DNA from: Laburnicola sp. R22_1
Lineage: Eukaryota; Ascomycota; Dothideomycetes; Pleosporales; Didymosphaeriaceae
Direction: 5' to 3'
NCBI GenBank assembly: GCA_014281115.1
Contig: JACONQ010000010.1
Span: 2,108,001 to 2,172,000, forward strand
Length of the DNA: 64,000 nucleotides
The notes below the pieces were generated by a model, which was given only the letters and a program-made list of their open reading frames with translations, did no database searches and was not told the DNA's origin. The translations under genes and the position numbers were made by a program. Below, one piece after another: positions 9,730 through 20,357 of this stretch; the first letter of the stretch is position 1, and each line of letters opens with the position of its first letter.

Positions 9730-10474
9730 AAACGATACTGGGAATGGAATTGTAGAATCGTTTTATGCTGAGAATAAAGATGGTGAGGGTGGAGGGAGTG
9801 GTCAAATTGTCTCAAATTAGTCGGGCAAAGTAAATCGATGTATTGTTCACTAGCCTAAGCGCACGCCGACCCCTGCCAACCCCAAAGCGTCCTCCAGAGT
9901 CCAGCCCAAACCCAAAATAAGCCAGCCCCCCACTAACCCAAAACCGCAATTTTCGGTCCCCGCTCACCGAATCAAAAAAATAACACGCGCGACCTATTTT
10001 CGGACTCTGAGTCTCTGCTGTGCCTGTCTGTGCCTGTGGCGCTGGCTGTGCTGTGCTCGCTATAGTTTTTCTTCCGCGCAGGCAAACCCGGGCGTATGCG
10101 AAACACGGAACTCGCTGTGGATGGATGGCCTTGTGGGTGTGGGCGTGGGCGTGGGCGTGGCGAAGATGTTAAGTGTGATGCGTCGCCCACCCACGGGTTT
10201 GGAATACTTTTTGCTATTGCATTGCGGTTTTTGTTTCGTTTTGTTTCGTTTTGATTTGTTTCTCTTTTTTCATTGTTTCTGATCTGAGACATTATATCGG
10301 GAGTATTTATCTAGCGACTTGACTCGGAACAACAAACAGCTTTCCGTCACGCCTTTTTACCGTGTACCGAAAGGGCTCGCAACCTTCTTCTCTTCGATCA
10401 ACTTGGAACGACTGCACGGCTTGGATTTCCTTTTGCATTCCCTGGAGGTCTGTCCATCCTGAACGACCGTCACA
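9730..10474. other. Intergenic, with short repeat at 10336-10394
   Basis: No gene. A GTGGGCGTGGGCGTGGGC microsatellite lies near 10137-10158, and TTTTGTTTCG repeats near 10227-10250. Positions 10336-10394 resemble the insertion in the methyltransferase relic at 2396-2450. The last ~100 bp should be the promoter/leader of the gene at 10475. Confidence 0.45.
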
Positions 10475-11125
10475 ATGCCATCCCACGCCCTCCTCCTCAC
10501 GCTCACCATCCTCTTCCTCACCCACCTCCCCTCCACAACAGCAACACCAACATACACCAACTCAACCGCCTCCACAAACGCATCATCCACATACCACATA
10601 CCATCCTTCCTCCTCCCACCCACCACACCGGAGCCAGTACCACCCCACCCACCACCACCCGCCTCCTCATGCGGCTGCAAAAACAGAAAAACCGTAACCG
10701 TCTACGAGCCAATCCCAACATCCAGCTGCATCAACAGGACCATCACAAAGACGATTTATCCTGGGACGGGCGCCCCGAGCGGAACTGGGTACCGGGGATC
10801 GAGTCCCGAGGCGAATGCGACGTATCATTCGCCGCTGCTGCCTACGACGTCGGGCGAGGTGGTGGTGACGAGTGCCGACGCGCCGACTGTAACATTCTTG
10901 GAGCCGGTGGAAACGACGTCGATTGCGGAGAAATCTCCGTCGGATGCGCTGCCTACCCCAGAAGCCGGTGGCGAGCCGCCGGCTCCGTCAGTCGTGGGAC
11001 CGAGCCCGACAGCACCCGAGGAACCGTTGTTCTCAGCGGGAGCGACAGGCTATTTTGAGTCGGAGGGTTGGAGATGGAATGTGGGTGTTGCGCTAGTCGT
11101 GGGGTTGATGGCTGTGCGGATGTAA
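10475..11125 (+). CDS. Secreted Ser/Thr/Pro-rich protein, probable GPI anchor
   Basis: Single-exon ORF of 216 residues. Residues 1-23 form a signal peptide (hydrophobic LLLTLTILFLTHL, then Ala-rich cleavage region). The body is rich in Thr, Ser and Pro with several N-x-S/T sequons, plus one Cys pair region (SSCGCKNRKTVTVYEP...TSSC) typical of fungal wall proteins. The C-terminus ends in a short hydrophobic stretch (VGVALVVGLMAV) preceded by small residues, as in GPI-anchored proteins. No catalytic domain is seen, so a structural cell-wall role is inferred. Codon third positions change from mostly C in the 5' half to mostly G in the 3' half. Confidence 0.75.
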   Translation: MPSHALLLTLTILFLTHLPSTTATPTYTNSTASTNASSTYHIPSFLLPPTTPEPVPPHPPPPASSCGCKNRKTVTVYEPIPTSSCINRTITKTIYPGTGAPSGTGYRGSSPEANATYHSPLLPTTSGEVVVTSADAPTVTFLEPVETTSIAEKSPSDALPTPEAGGEPPAPSVVGPSPTAPEEPLFSAGATGYFESEGWRWNVGVALVVGLMAVRM

Positions 11126-11451
11126 TACTAAACTTGGTCGCAGCTTTTCTTATGTCTGCATTGGCGGAGTTTGGGAAAATATCCTTCGTAACTGTATCAA
11201 TATAGAGATAGAGACAGATAAGGAATCTAGTGTAGACGAGTATCCGAACGGAGCGGAACCGCGAGGGTGCAGAATGCGGCCACGACAACTATATACCCAA
11301 GAATACATGCGAAATATTCCAATTCTTCTACTCGGTACAGCCTTGACTTGTGCTTATCTACAGGGTGCGAAGCCATCACAGCAAGGAAACCTGAGATATC
11401 ACGTGTGCATTGTCTATTGACTCAAGGAAATGGAGGGTGAGCACAGGAGGT
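11126..11451. other. Convergent 3' spacer
   Basis: 3' ends of the GPI-type and the small mitochondrial protein genes face each other; no other feature seen. Confidence 0.4.
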
Positions 11452-12178
11452 CTAATAACCGTCCTTGCCCCACTTGTTGTAGGCATCGTGAAGTTCCTAG
11501 AGCTCGGATTAGGACATGCCGGTTCGAACCCCTGAGATTTGCATACCTTGGGGAGGGTCACGTTCGGGATAATGACCACATTCAATGCTGAGGGGGCGTC
11601 CTTCTTGGGCGCGTTGGCGTCACCACCAGGGTGGTACTGGTACTTGCCCTCGCCGCCACCTTCCTCCCACGGCTTGCTGCCGGGTGCTTGAGACACGCTT
11701 CGCTCGGAAGAGGCACTGGTGGGCGAACGCGCTGAAATTGTGAGCGGTGTCGGATATCCAATCACATGGCCGAGGTATAGGTGGGCCGAGGGGCTCTTAC
11801 AGAAATGCCATCCTGCAACACCGAAGATAGCGCTCATAATAGCAAGAAGAACCTACGATTTGGCATCAGCTTCAGGTTCGCAAGGTATGGAGTCCAGTGC
11901 GCTAAGAGCTCTCTATTGCACAACAAAGAAGCTCCACCTCATAGCCGCGATCCGCTCATTGGAGCTCCCGCGCAGTGCAAACTCCCTCGGCTCAATCAAA
12001 TTCGGCGTGAGGGACGTACGTAGAGCTCAGGGTCGCGCTTTGCTCCCTGCTTGAGGGCATCCTTGCCGGCCTGCCTCTCCTCGACTCCGCTGGTGCTGGT
12101 GTTCCATCGGCGGGGGACCTGGGTAGGGCGAAGGCGCGGGGCGGCGCGGAAGGCGGTGCGGCCGATGATGCTCGACAT
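11452..12178 (-). CDS. Small mitochondrial single-TM protein, conserved type of unknown function
   Basis: Four exons on the minus strand: 12178-12020, 11852-11801, 11731-11547, 11496-11452, giving 146 residues; all junctions are GT-AG and the phases close. The N-terminus is Arg/Ala/Ser-rich without acidic residues (RTAFRAAPRLRPTQVPRRW), as in a matrix-targeting presequence. A single hydrophobic helix follows (VLLAIMSAIFGVAGWHF), then a soluble tail with GGGEGKYQYHPGGD and a C-terminal ELHDAYNKWGKDGY. The layout suits a small inner-membrane subunit of a respiratory-chain or assembly complex facing the intermembrane space or matrix. I have the impression that the tail is conserved in fungi but cannot name the subunit with confidence. 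A TTCGAA-containing motif in the last intron resembles a tRNA T-loop but is coincidental. Confidence 0.75.
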
Positions 12179-12782
12179 GGCGGGTGCAATAGGGCCTGCG
12201 GGTGGTGGCGTGGAGGGTTTCGCGGTGGTGAGGGTGTGACGTTGCGGAGGAAGCTGGCCGTGGTTCGATGGAGCTGTGCGCCAAGCCGGCGGTGCGTATG
12301 TAAGCAGGCACCGGCGGCAGGAGCATACGGAGCCAGCACCAAAGCAGCTAGCGCAAGGCGGTGTGCTTCGGGGCCAGGCACCATGCAGGTGCAGGATTCA
12401 GGTCAACCTGGGCACCATGCACGGCACCATGCGCATCAATCCGTCGCGAGTCGCGCGCCCCTTTAACAACATGCTCATATAGCGCATTGCAACGCTGGCG
12501 AGCCTACGGAAGGTACGATTCGCATCCCCTTTCCGCTGCCTCTCCCTCTTCACACGCGCCCCCCCCCCCCGCGCTGCCCTTCCCTTCTCGCGCTCCTTCA
12601 CTGCCCACTTGCCTTGCGTCGGGCGTTCGCTTCTGCAGGTGCTTGCTTTTCGCACGCTTCGCACGCCGCCCAGTCGACGTCTCAAAGTTTCAAGACGCCC
12701 TGGAAGATGCCCCTAGTCGGTCCGGTGTCATGCCACTGCTAGGGAAGAACTCTCTCGAGACAGTTATCCCCGTATCTTCGTC
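12179..12782. promoter_or_regulatory. Bidirectional promoter region
   Basis: 604 bp between divergent genes (mitochondrial protein and DHHC transferase). GC-rich, with a run of about twelve C near 12562 and CT-rich tracts before both starts. Individual factor sites not assigned. Confidence 0.4.
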
Positions 12783-14875
12783 ATGACGACAACCGCGGAC
12801 CCGTCCGCATCCCATCGCTACTCGGATCCCGCCATGGTCGCACAGCATGCCCAAGCCGCGGGCGAAGCTACGAATCCCGACGACGGCCACACTGCCACAG
12901 GCACCCACCCACCGACGTCGCCGAACCGCAACTCGACCGGCAGTCGTGTGCTGGGCATGACAGGGCCCTCCGGAGAGCCGGGGCTGCCGCCGTCCCGCCC
13001 TTCCTCCATCGCAACGGCGCAATCCGGAGGCCAGCGCAGATGGTCGCAGGTGGCCCCTTCGCGGCGGGGAGGAGGCATGCAGGGCGGCGCAGGACCATCG
13101 AGTGTGGCCGGCAGCATGGGCACGCAGAGCCGGCCGACGACAGCCGCAAGCAGAACCCACGTCCCGCTGGCCGCCCATGGCTTCTTCCACCCGATGAGCT
13201 CGCAGCGCCTGCAGCAGCAGCGCAACCAGCGCCCGACCTCCCTTCTCGGCCACAGCTCGCTCTACTCGGAAGGCACGAACGACTTTGGAGGAAACCCCTA
13301 CCGGCAGAGCATTGGCTCCAACCAGACGATCCGGGGCCAGCAGCCGCTCGAGCTTCACCACGACCACGACCTACCTCCCCCCTCGCGCGGCACCGATGTG
13401 ACCGACCGAGACTTGCCAGACCGCACCACCGCAAACTCCACCCCTACAGGCGCCGAGACGGTGCGCAGCCGCGGCGAAAGCACCGCCCCTCTTCATTGGC
13501 CCAGGCCTCAACATCTCGATCTTTCCAAATCTCTCAAGGCCGATACTGGAAAGCTGCCCACGCCCAGTCGATCACCACGTTCATTCAAATCCAGCTTTGC
13601 GCTTCCCAGCCGTGAAGGACGATCTTCCCAAATGCGACCCCAGACCGGCCATGAAAAACTCGCTTCGGCCGAGTCCTCACCACGAATGGCAAGGAAAGAA
13701 CCCGCCCAAGAAATAGTGAAGAGGGAATTGGGCAAAAACTACCAGTACTTCTCCGGTAACACCGCATTCTGCTGGGGAGGCCGTCTACAAAACACCCGGG
13801 ACCGGCCTGTGAACATTGCGACAGGGCTCTTCATCGCGACACCCTGCGGCCTATTCTTAGGGTTTTCGTAAGCTATGCCCTCTCTTGACATGCGAAGTTG
13901 TACTGACCAAGACAGTGCACCGTGGCTATGGCGTCATGTTTCTCCTTCGATACCCATCGTATTTGCTTACTTGTTTTTGATCTGCATTTCTTCGTTCATC
14001 CATGCTACCGGATCAGATCCCGGAGTAAGTCTGTTGTTGCTTCCGCTGTTTCTATTCACTAATCATTGTAGATACTTCCCCGCAACCTCCACCAATTTCC
14101 TCCCACTAATCCTAATGAGGACCCGCTTAGTATCGGGCCTCCTACCACTGAGTGGACAATGGTGGTGTCTGCTGCCGGAGCGAACGCCGCCATGGAAGTC
14201 CCTACCAAATATTGCAAGAGCTGCAATATCTGGAGACCTCCCCGGGCCCACCACTGCCGCGTTTGCGATAACTGCATCGAAACGCAAGATCACCACTGCG
14301 TTTGGCTGAACAACTGCATTGGTCGACGAAACTATCGCTACTTCTTCACATTCGTCACTTCTGCAACCCTTCTTGGACTGTTTGTACTTGCGACAAGCCT
14401 GGTACATATATTGGTATGGCGGGCTCAAAACAACGCCTCGTTCGGGACAGCAATTGACAAGTGGCGGGTTCCCTTCGCTATGTGCATCTATGCAGTCCTC
14501 GCGACGCCGTACCCGTTAAGTCTGGGCTTGTATCACCTGTTCCTGATGGGGCGAGGGGAGACGACGCGCGAGTATTTGAACTCCCACAAATTCATCAAGA
14601 AAGACCGGCACCGGCCGTTTACGCAGGGCAACATGTTCAAAAATCTGATTGCAGTTCTGCAGCGACCAAAACCACCGACCTATTTGCATTTCAAGCGCAA
14701 ATACGAGGAGGGCGACCAGAGATTTGGCCCACGCAGGGGTAAGCGCACAGCACCTTTGTCAGCTGAGCAGCAAGGCGGCGGCCTGGAGATGCAGGATGTT
14801 GGTACTACGGAACGGGGCTTCCAGGGCCCAGCCAGCAGAGCACTGCGTAATGAAGCGGACTCCAATGCAGTTTAG
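12783..14875 (+). CDS. erf2: DHHC palmitoyltransferase, Erf2 type
   Basis: Exons 12783-13867, 13916-14024, 14072-14875; 665 residues. About 330 N-terminal residues are Ser/Pro/Gln-rich and disordered. Then come two membrane helices (VNIATGLFIATPCGLFLGFS and the segment around IVFAYLFLICISSFI), the DPG motif at the exon 2/3 border, the Cys-rich domain (KYCKSCNIWRPPRAHHCRVCDNC) ending in DHHC within QDHHCVWLNNCIG, two more helices, and a TTRE-like segment. This is the S-acyltransferase architecture; in yeast Erf2, with Erf4, palmitoylates Ras at the ER. The assignment to Erf2 rather than another DHHC enzyme rests on the long N-terminal extension and domain order, so it is likely but not certain. 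The start is the first ATG of the open frame. Confidence 0.88.
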
Positions 14876-15484
14876 GCGTGATTGTACCAAAGCTGCAATC
14901 TTAGCCAATGGGAGCTTCTATGTATACATAATCATAATCAGTTACCTCATGCCGTCGTGTGCGTACGTGGCAAGTGCGAAGTGTCAGTGTTTGCTTGAAC
15001 TGTACCATAGCTTGGAAGGTAGACCAAGCGGGAGAGGTCACTGTACCGGAAAGGGGGCAGCGGCACCGAGACGGCTGCATTGTAGATAGCTCCAGTTCGA
15101 GGACTCCTGTTTGTGCTCTGGCCATGACGAGAGCGGAATGCGAGGGCGGTCTCACGGGCAGATTAGGCATAGCACGTACCATTGGTTGGCTCTGGGATGA
15201 GTGCTAGCGCGGTTGTTTACTTTACCACATCGACACTCAGACTGCTCCACGACCTCCGTCTTGGAGACAGAATAGCGCTCGCGGGCACTGACACGCCCAA
15301 TTCGTGGTGCATCTTCGCAGGAACCGGCCCCGGCACGTCTCTACGCTGTTGCTTGCTCGCCGCGGCCACACTGTCGAAGTGTTCCGAGCGCCCTGTCGCC
15401 AGACGTCCCAGAAGCTCGACGCTGTAAACGCGCCGAAGCCTCACCCACCTCCCCACCCGCCGACACTCGTCGCACGCGCTTAGC
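14876..15484. other. Intergenic
   Basis: 3' region of the DHHC gene and promoter/leader of the SET gene; no further gene recognised. Confidence 0.4.
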
Positions 15485-18187
15485 ATGGCCGAACGAGAGA
15501 CGTCGTGGTCGCCGACAACGACAGCCTCGATCCGCTCGAACCTCACGGCGCACGCGGGCAAGGAGCCCGGCTCCCGCAGCTCCTCGACCGCGTCGCCTCC
15601 CACCTCCACGCCACCGACGAGCCTCGGCGATGAGGCAAGCATACTCTCCGAGACAAGCAAGATGGAACTCGTAGAGACACACGAGGAGGCGTCAACTTTG
15701 CCGCCGCCCGCTGCCTCGCCCACGCCGTCGCAGTCCGCATCCTCGGCCCCCGGCAGTGCGGGACGGCGAGCGGTACGAAACTCGCGCAAATCTGTTGTCA
15801 CGTACAACGTGCAGATTCTCGCCGGCACTGCTATACACACGCCTACAAAGTACCTGGAGAAGCATCACAATAATGTTGTTCACGGCGACATCAACGAGGT
15901 CACCAAGGCAAACCCCACCCCCTCCCCGAAGAGGCGGGCCTCCAAGTACAGCTCCAGGCGGCAATCGGCCGACTTCGACGACCCGGCTGAGCAGCAGCTC
16001 GCTGCCGAGGCTGCACAGGCGGCGCAACGGCGCCCGTCGTCCCGCGTGACCGACCTTCGACGTGAAGCCTTCCGGAACCTAAGTGGCGTGGGCGAAGCTG
16101 TTGCTAACACTCTCTCTGGTGGGAAGGAATTGGTGCAGAATGTGCTCAGGCGCAGCGCATCGGACTCACGATTACGCTCGTCTGTACGGACAACCGCGTC
16201 AGTACCTTCGAAACGGCCACGCACTGCACGGGAAGCTGTCTCCGACTCTGAAGACGAGGGAGAAGATGAGGAAGATGAGGAAGAGGAAAAAGAGTTCCTC
16301 AAGCCAAAGTCCAAGCAGTGGCTCAAGCAAGGCCTATACGTTGGGCAGCATCGTGGTTTTGAAGCTCGCCTTTCCGAGAGCCAGAATCGCGCCCGGAAGA
16401 GGTCGCGCCAGGCCAAAGAAAACAAGGCCTTGCCACTTCCCTTATTTGCAACGGAGAAAATGCTGGAAAGCGACCCGCGCACAAGTTTCCGGCTATTCAA
16501 ATTGCCGTACGAAGTCTTCAACCCTCTTCCGCGCAAGGTCAAGGTTGACGGTTGGACCCGACTAAACAGGAGTGAGTTTTCTTGACATGGTCGTGGGAGC
16601 AATTCTAATTTTTTTTTATAGACCGTTTCATTGGGGACGCATCTGCGCTGTGGAAGCGCGAAAAACACGATGACGCATCTCAGTGTTCTTGTGACCCTGA
16701 AGATGGCTGCGGGGACACCTGTCACAACCGCATCATGGCCTACGAGTGCGATGCTACCAACTGCCCACTTACAGCTGAGCAGTGCAACAATCGTCCTTTT
16801 GCGCAACTCAAGAAACGCTCCAAGGGCAATGGCTACGATTACGGTGTGGAGGTTATGGAAACCGAAGGCAAGGGCTATGGTGTGCGGGCCATGAGGTGCT
16901 TTGAACCCCACCAAATCATTGTCGAGTATGCTGGTGAAATCATCACGCAGACCGAGTGCGAGAGGCGCATGAAGCAGATTTACAAGAAAGACAAGGTTCG
17001 TGCACTGTCCGTTTGCAGCGGACGTGTTTTCTAACCACTACAGTGTTACTATCTTATGAGCTTCGACAACAAGATGATCATCGATGCAACGCGCGGCACT
17101 ATTGCGCGCTTTGTGAACCACTCGTGCGAGCCCAACTGCGAGATGATCAAATGGACGGTGGGCGGGGAGCCGCGCATGGCACTGTTTGCTGGCTCCCGTG
17201 GGATTTTGACGGGAGAAGAACTGACATATGATTACAACTTTGAGTAGGTGGCTTCCCTGTTTCTGGCGTAGCAAAGCTAACACTTGCAGTCCCTTCTCGC
17301 TGAAAAATATCCAGGAATGCCGGTGCGGCACACAGTCATGCCGTGGTGTACTCGGCCCTAAACCCAAAAAACCCGCCAACGAAGAGAGATCATTGCCCTC
17401 TGCAATCTTCCAGGGAGCAAAACGCAAGCTCCAAGATGTGTTCGGCGCCGGTCGTGGATCTGAGAGCGCGCCTAACTCTCCAAAGAAGCGGAACATGGGT
17501 GGTTCAGCGATGACGAAGGCTAGAAACTCGTTAGCCCAAACTCAAGCCGCCCGCGAACAGGCCGAAAAGGAGGCCGCCGCTCACGCAGCCCAAATCGCGT
17601 CTCGCGAGAGCCGAGCGATGCAGCGACACAAGCCAACGGCAACGCTTAAGCGAGGCAGAGTCTACCGCAAGGGTTTGCCCCCGCCTACTAAGCCTACGGT
17701 TCGATCATCTCGACGCACTATCTTCAATATCCAGCGCACAGTAGCCAAGCCAGGAGCACTAAAGCCTGTCAAGCACGTGGCAGGTCTTAACCGGCGCCCA
17801 ATCACCAAGGGCATCCCGCCGACCAAGACAGTTAAATCGCTTGCGCGTAGCTCTACGCCGGGATCTTCTTCTGAGGACGAATCGCCAAATATCACGCCAG
17901 CCTCACTTCGTAGCGCGCGCAAAAGAGTCCCGACGAGCAAAGCCCAGGTCAAGCCTTTGAAGTTTGGCAAGGAACCGCTGACTTTCACCCGCGACTCGGA
18001 ATCGGACAGCGAAGAATCCGAACAGAGTGACGATGAAGATTACGGGAAAGTGTATGTGGCCTCCAGAACTGGTGGAAAGAAGCGTGGCTCTGATCCTGCT
18101 CCGCGAGGCATCCACAAAACGGGTGCCGGTGTTCCCAAGATTAGGGGGCGCGTGCGAAATGCCCGCGGACGCTTCGTGAAGAAATAA
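15485..18187 (+). CDS. ash1: ASH1-like histone H3K36 methyltransferase (AWS-SET-postSET)
   Basis: Exons 15485-16571, 16622-16995, 17044-17243, 17290-18187; 852 residues, all phases consistent. A long basic, Ser-rich N-terminus with an acidic run (EDEGEDEEDEEEEKE) precedes a Cys-rich AWS domain (CSCDPEDGCGDTCHNRIM). The SET domain follows, with KGYGVRA, the cofactor/catalytic NHSCEPNCE and the YDYNFD tyrosine segment, then a post-SET ECRCGTQSCRG. This order is that of the NSD/ASH1/SET2 group. The absence of WW and SRI domains and the tail of low-complexity basic sequence favour fungal ASH1, which in Neurospora and Fusarium methylates H3K36 in poorly transcribed chromatin. The C-terminal ~280 residues are Lys/Arg/Ser-rich with a second acidic cluster (ESDSEESEQSDDEDYG). 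Confidence 0.9.
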
Positions 18188-18991
18188 AGCAAGTCTGTGG
18201 TTCGATGGGTATCCCTTATCCGGGATACTGGAGGCAATCTTTATCATCTCATTTATTAAGAGCGCGCATAGTACTCTATATAATGGGGCATGAGTTCTAC
18301 ACACATGCATAGGGTATGGAGCATAGGGGAGTCTGTTCGCTCGTGGTTTTGCTTCAAGGGTCGTTTCTCGATTAAGTGTCGTGGCGTTTGTTGCTTGTTC
18401 TTGGGCAATATGGAGGTGGATGGCGGGTAGAATGAAGGGGTTGACGGAGGGGCTGCATGAAGGGGTGTACGGGTATGGTATTTCTTGAGCGAGCAAGCAA
18501 TCATGGTGTGTTCGTTCTTCATGGTGCGCTCATCGGCAGACTCTTGGAACTTCTTCCTCAACGATGTTCCCATGTTCTCTATTTTCGTCGTTGTCCCGAG
18601 TGGGCGTATTCTAAGCCCTAGTATCTAGATATGAACCTTGGGAGCGTATGCTTGATAAGTAGCTACAGCTGCAGCACAAAAGCTTGATTGCGTATTGACT
18701 ACCCTAGGGTAACACAGTATGCAAACTTTTACCCAGTTGTAAACTAGTGAGGCAAAAAATTCTGCAGCACTTTTCGAAATACTAAGCCATGATCTATTAT
18801 CTATCACGACTCCAAAATTTTATCGCTGTTCACGTGTCTAATCGGTGGGCTTCAGAGCTCCTTAGGTACGGACATGCACCAAAGTGGGTCTTCCAAACAC
18901 CCTAGTCTCGAGCCATATATCAAAAGCAATTACCACTCGCATTTCACATCGAGCACCTATTTTCCCTTCACCTCCCCACACCCACACAACA
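18188..18991. other. Intergenic
   Basis: 3' UTR of ash1 and upstream region of the phosphatase gene; the last ~150 bp are C-rich leader. No RNA gene or repeat recognised. Confidence 0.4.
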
Positions 18992-19990
18992 ATGTCCAGC
19001 CACCCCTCTCTAGACGAATTCCTCACCCACCACATCCCCTCCCCCCAAAGAACCGACCTCCGCCAAACCGTGATCCCAACCCTCCTCCACGGCATCTCCA
19101 ACATCGCAACATGTCTCCGCACCTCCCTCTCTATCCAAACAGCCGGTAGCACCAACACCTCGGGCGACACGCAACTCAACGTCGACCTCGCCACAAACGC
19201 CATCCTCCACGCCGCCATCCAAAAATGCCCCTCCATCATCTCCGCCAGCAGCGAAGAAGACGCCGGCGAAAACGCAGTCCAACACGACCCGTCTTCTGCG
19301 CAACAGCAAAAGTCGGATGAAACGTACGCCGTGGCTTTCGACCCGCTAGACGGCAGCTCCATCATCCCCGCCAACTGGTCCGTCGGCACCATCATCGGCC
19401 TCTGGGACGGCCCCAGTGCCCTCCACCAGGTCCCCCGCACGAAGCAAGTCGCCGCTATCCTCGGCGTTTTGGGGCCCCGGACGACGGCAATCGTCGCTAT
19501 CCGGCTCCCAGAAACGTACGATGCGCCGCTGTGCTTCGAAGTCGGGCTGAAAGGGGAGCGCGTTGTTGTCTTGAGAGAAGAGGTTCGGTTCAAAGTGCCG
19601 GAGGAGGTGACGACGCGGTACTTCGCGCCGGCGAATTTGCGGGCTGCAGCGCGGGATGCGGCGTATAAGGGTGTGCTGGAGTATTTTATTGAGAGGGAGT
19701 ATACGTTGAGGTATTCGGGGGGGTTGGTGCCGGATGTGGTGCATGCGTTGGTCAAGGGGCATGGGGTGTATGTTTCGCCGGTTACGGGGGGGAGTGCGGC
19801 GAAGCTGAGGAGGTTGTATGAGGTGGTGCCTGTGGCGTTGGTGGTGGAGTATGCGGGGGGGAGGGCTGTGGATGAAAGTGGGGGGGATGTTTTGGGGAGG
19901 GAGGTCAGGGATGTGGATGAGAGGAGTGGGGTGGTGTGTGGGACGGGGGAGGAGGTGGAGGTGGTTATGAGGATGTTGCGGGGGGAGTGA
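18992..19990 (+). CDS. Fructose-1,6-/sedoheptulose-1,7-bisphosphatase family protein
   Basis: Intron-free, 332 residues from the ATG at 18992 (MSSHPSLDEF). That start is preferred to the upstream in-frame ATG at 18884 because of its leader and A-rich context. Metal-site motif AFDPLDGSSIIPANWSVGTI, substrate/metal residues in the SASSEED segment, and the family active-site signature AKLRRLYEVVPVAL. The enzyme hydrolyses a sugar bisphosphate 1-phosphate in the cytosol. The sequence is divergent from gluconeogenic FBPase (for example GDTQLNVDLATN, no AMP-site N-terminal arm), so an SBPase-like activity is possible. The coding strand uses almost only C-ending codons in the first ~550 bp and G-ending codons in the remainder, with long G runs near the end. 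Confidence 0.85.
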   Translation: MSSHPSLDEFLTHHIPSPQRTDLRQTVIPTLLHGISNIATCLRTSLSIQTAGSTNTSGDTQLNVDLATNAILHAAIQKCPSIISASSEEDAGENAVQHDPSSAQQQKSDETYAVAFDPLDGSSIIPANWSVGTIIGLWDGPSALHQVPRTKQVAAILGVLGPRTTAIVAIRLPETYDAPLCFEVGLKGERVVVLREEVRFKVPEEVTTRYFAPANLRAAARDAAYKGVLEYFIEREYTLRYSGGLVPDVVHALVKGHGVYVSPVTGGSAAKLRRLYEVVPVALVVEYAGGRAVDESGGDVLGREVRDVDERSGVVCGTGEEVEVVMRMLRGE

Positions 19991-20357
19991 GGGGTTAACT
20001 TTGGAGTAGAGGTTGGGCCTGTCGTCAATTTTTCTTTCCATGGGATTGTTTATGATGCAATGGATTAGAAGTGTCTGGAGCGATTTTAGAAGAGCAAGGG
20101 ATTGGTATAGACGCATGTAGTACATCAAGACTATAGAAGGAGCTGGGACTTGGCCGTCCGTCAAAAGGAACTGAATTCGTTGCTGCAAATCTGCAAAAAC
20201 AGAGGAGACAACCCGTACCCCGAAGGCCATGTCCAACCTAAACCCCTCCAAATTCGGTTTCCTCGAAAGGTCAAAACCACTCTTACTTTACGCCGACAAA
20301 ACAGTATTACTCCCAAACCGAAACAATACCGCCATCCACCCAAAGGATTAACAGACC
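19991..20357. other. Convergent 3' spacer
   Basis: 3' ends of the phosphatase and the minus-strand 2EXR gene converge; nothing else recognised. Confidence 0.4.

Noticed and set aside
11497..11546. tRNA T-loop-like GGTTCGAACC sequence
   Set aside because: It lies inside an intron of the mitochondrial protein gene; no D arm, anticodon arm or acceptor stem can be formed around it.
18862..20028. 388-codon ORF antisense to the phosphatase gene
   Set aside because: Shadow ORF: Ser/Thr/Pro-rich low complexity caused by C- and G-ending codons of the real gene.
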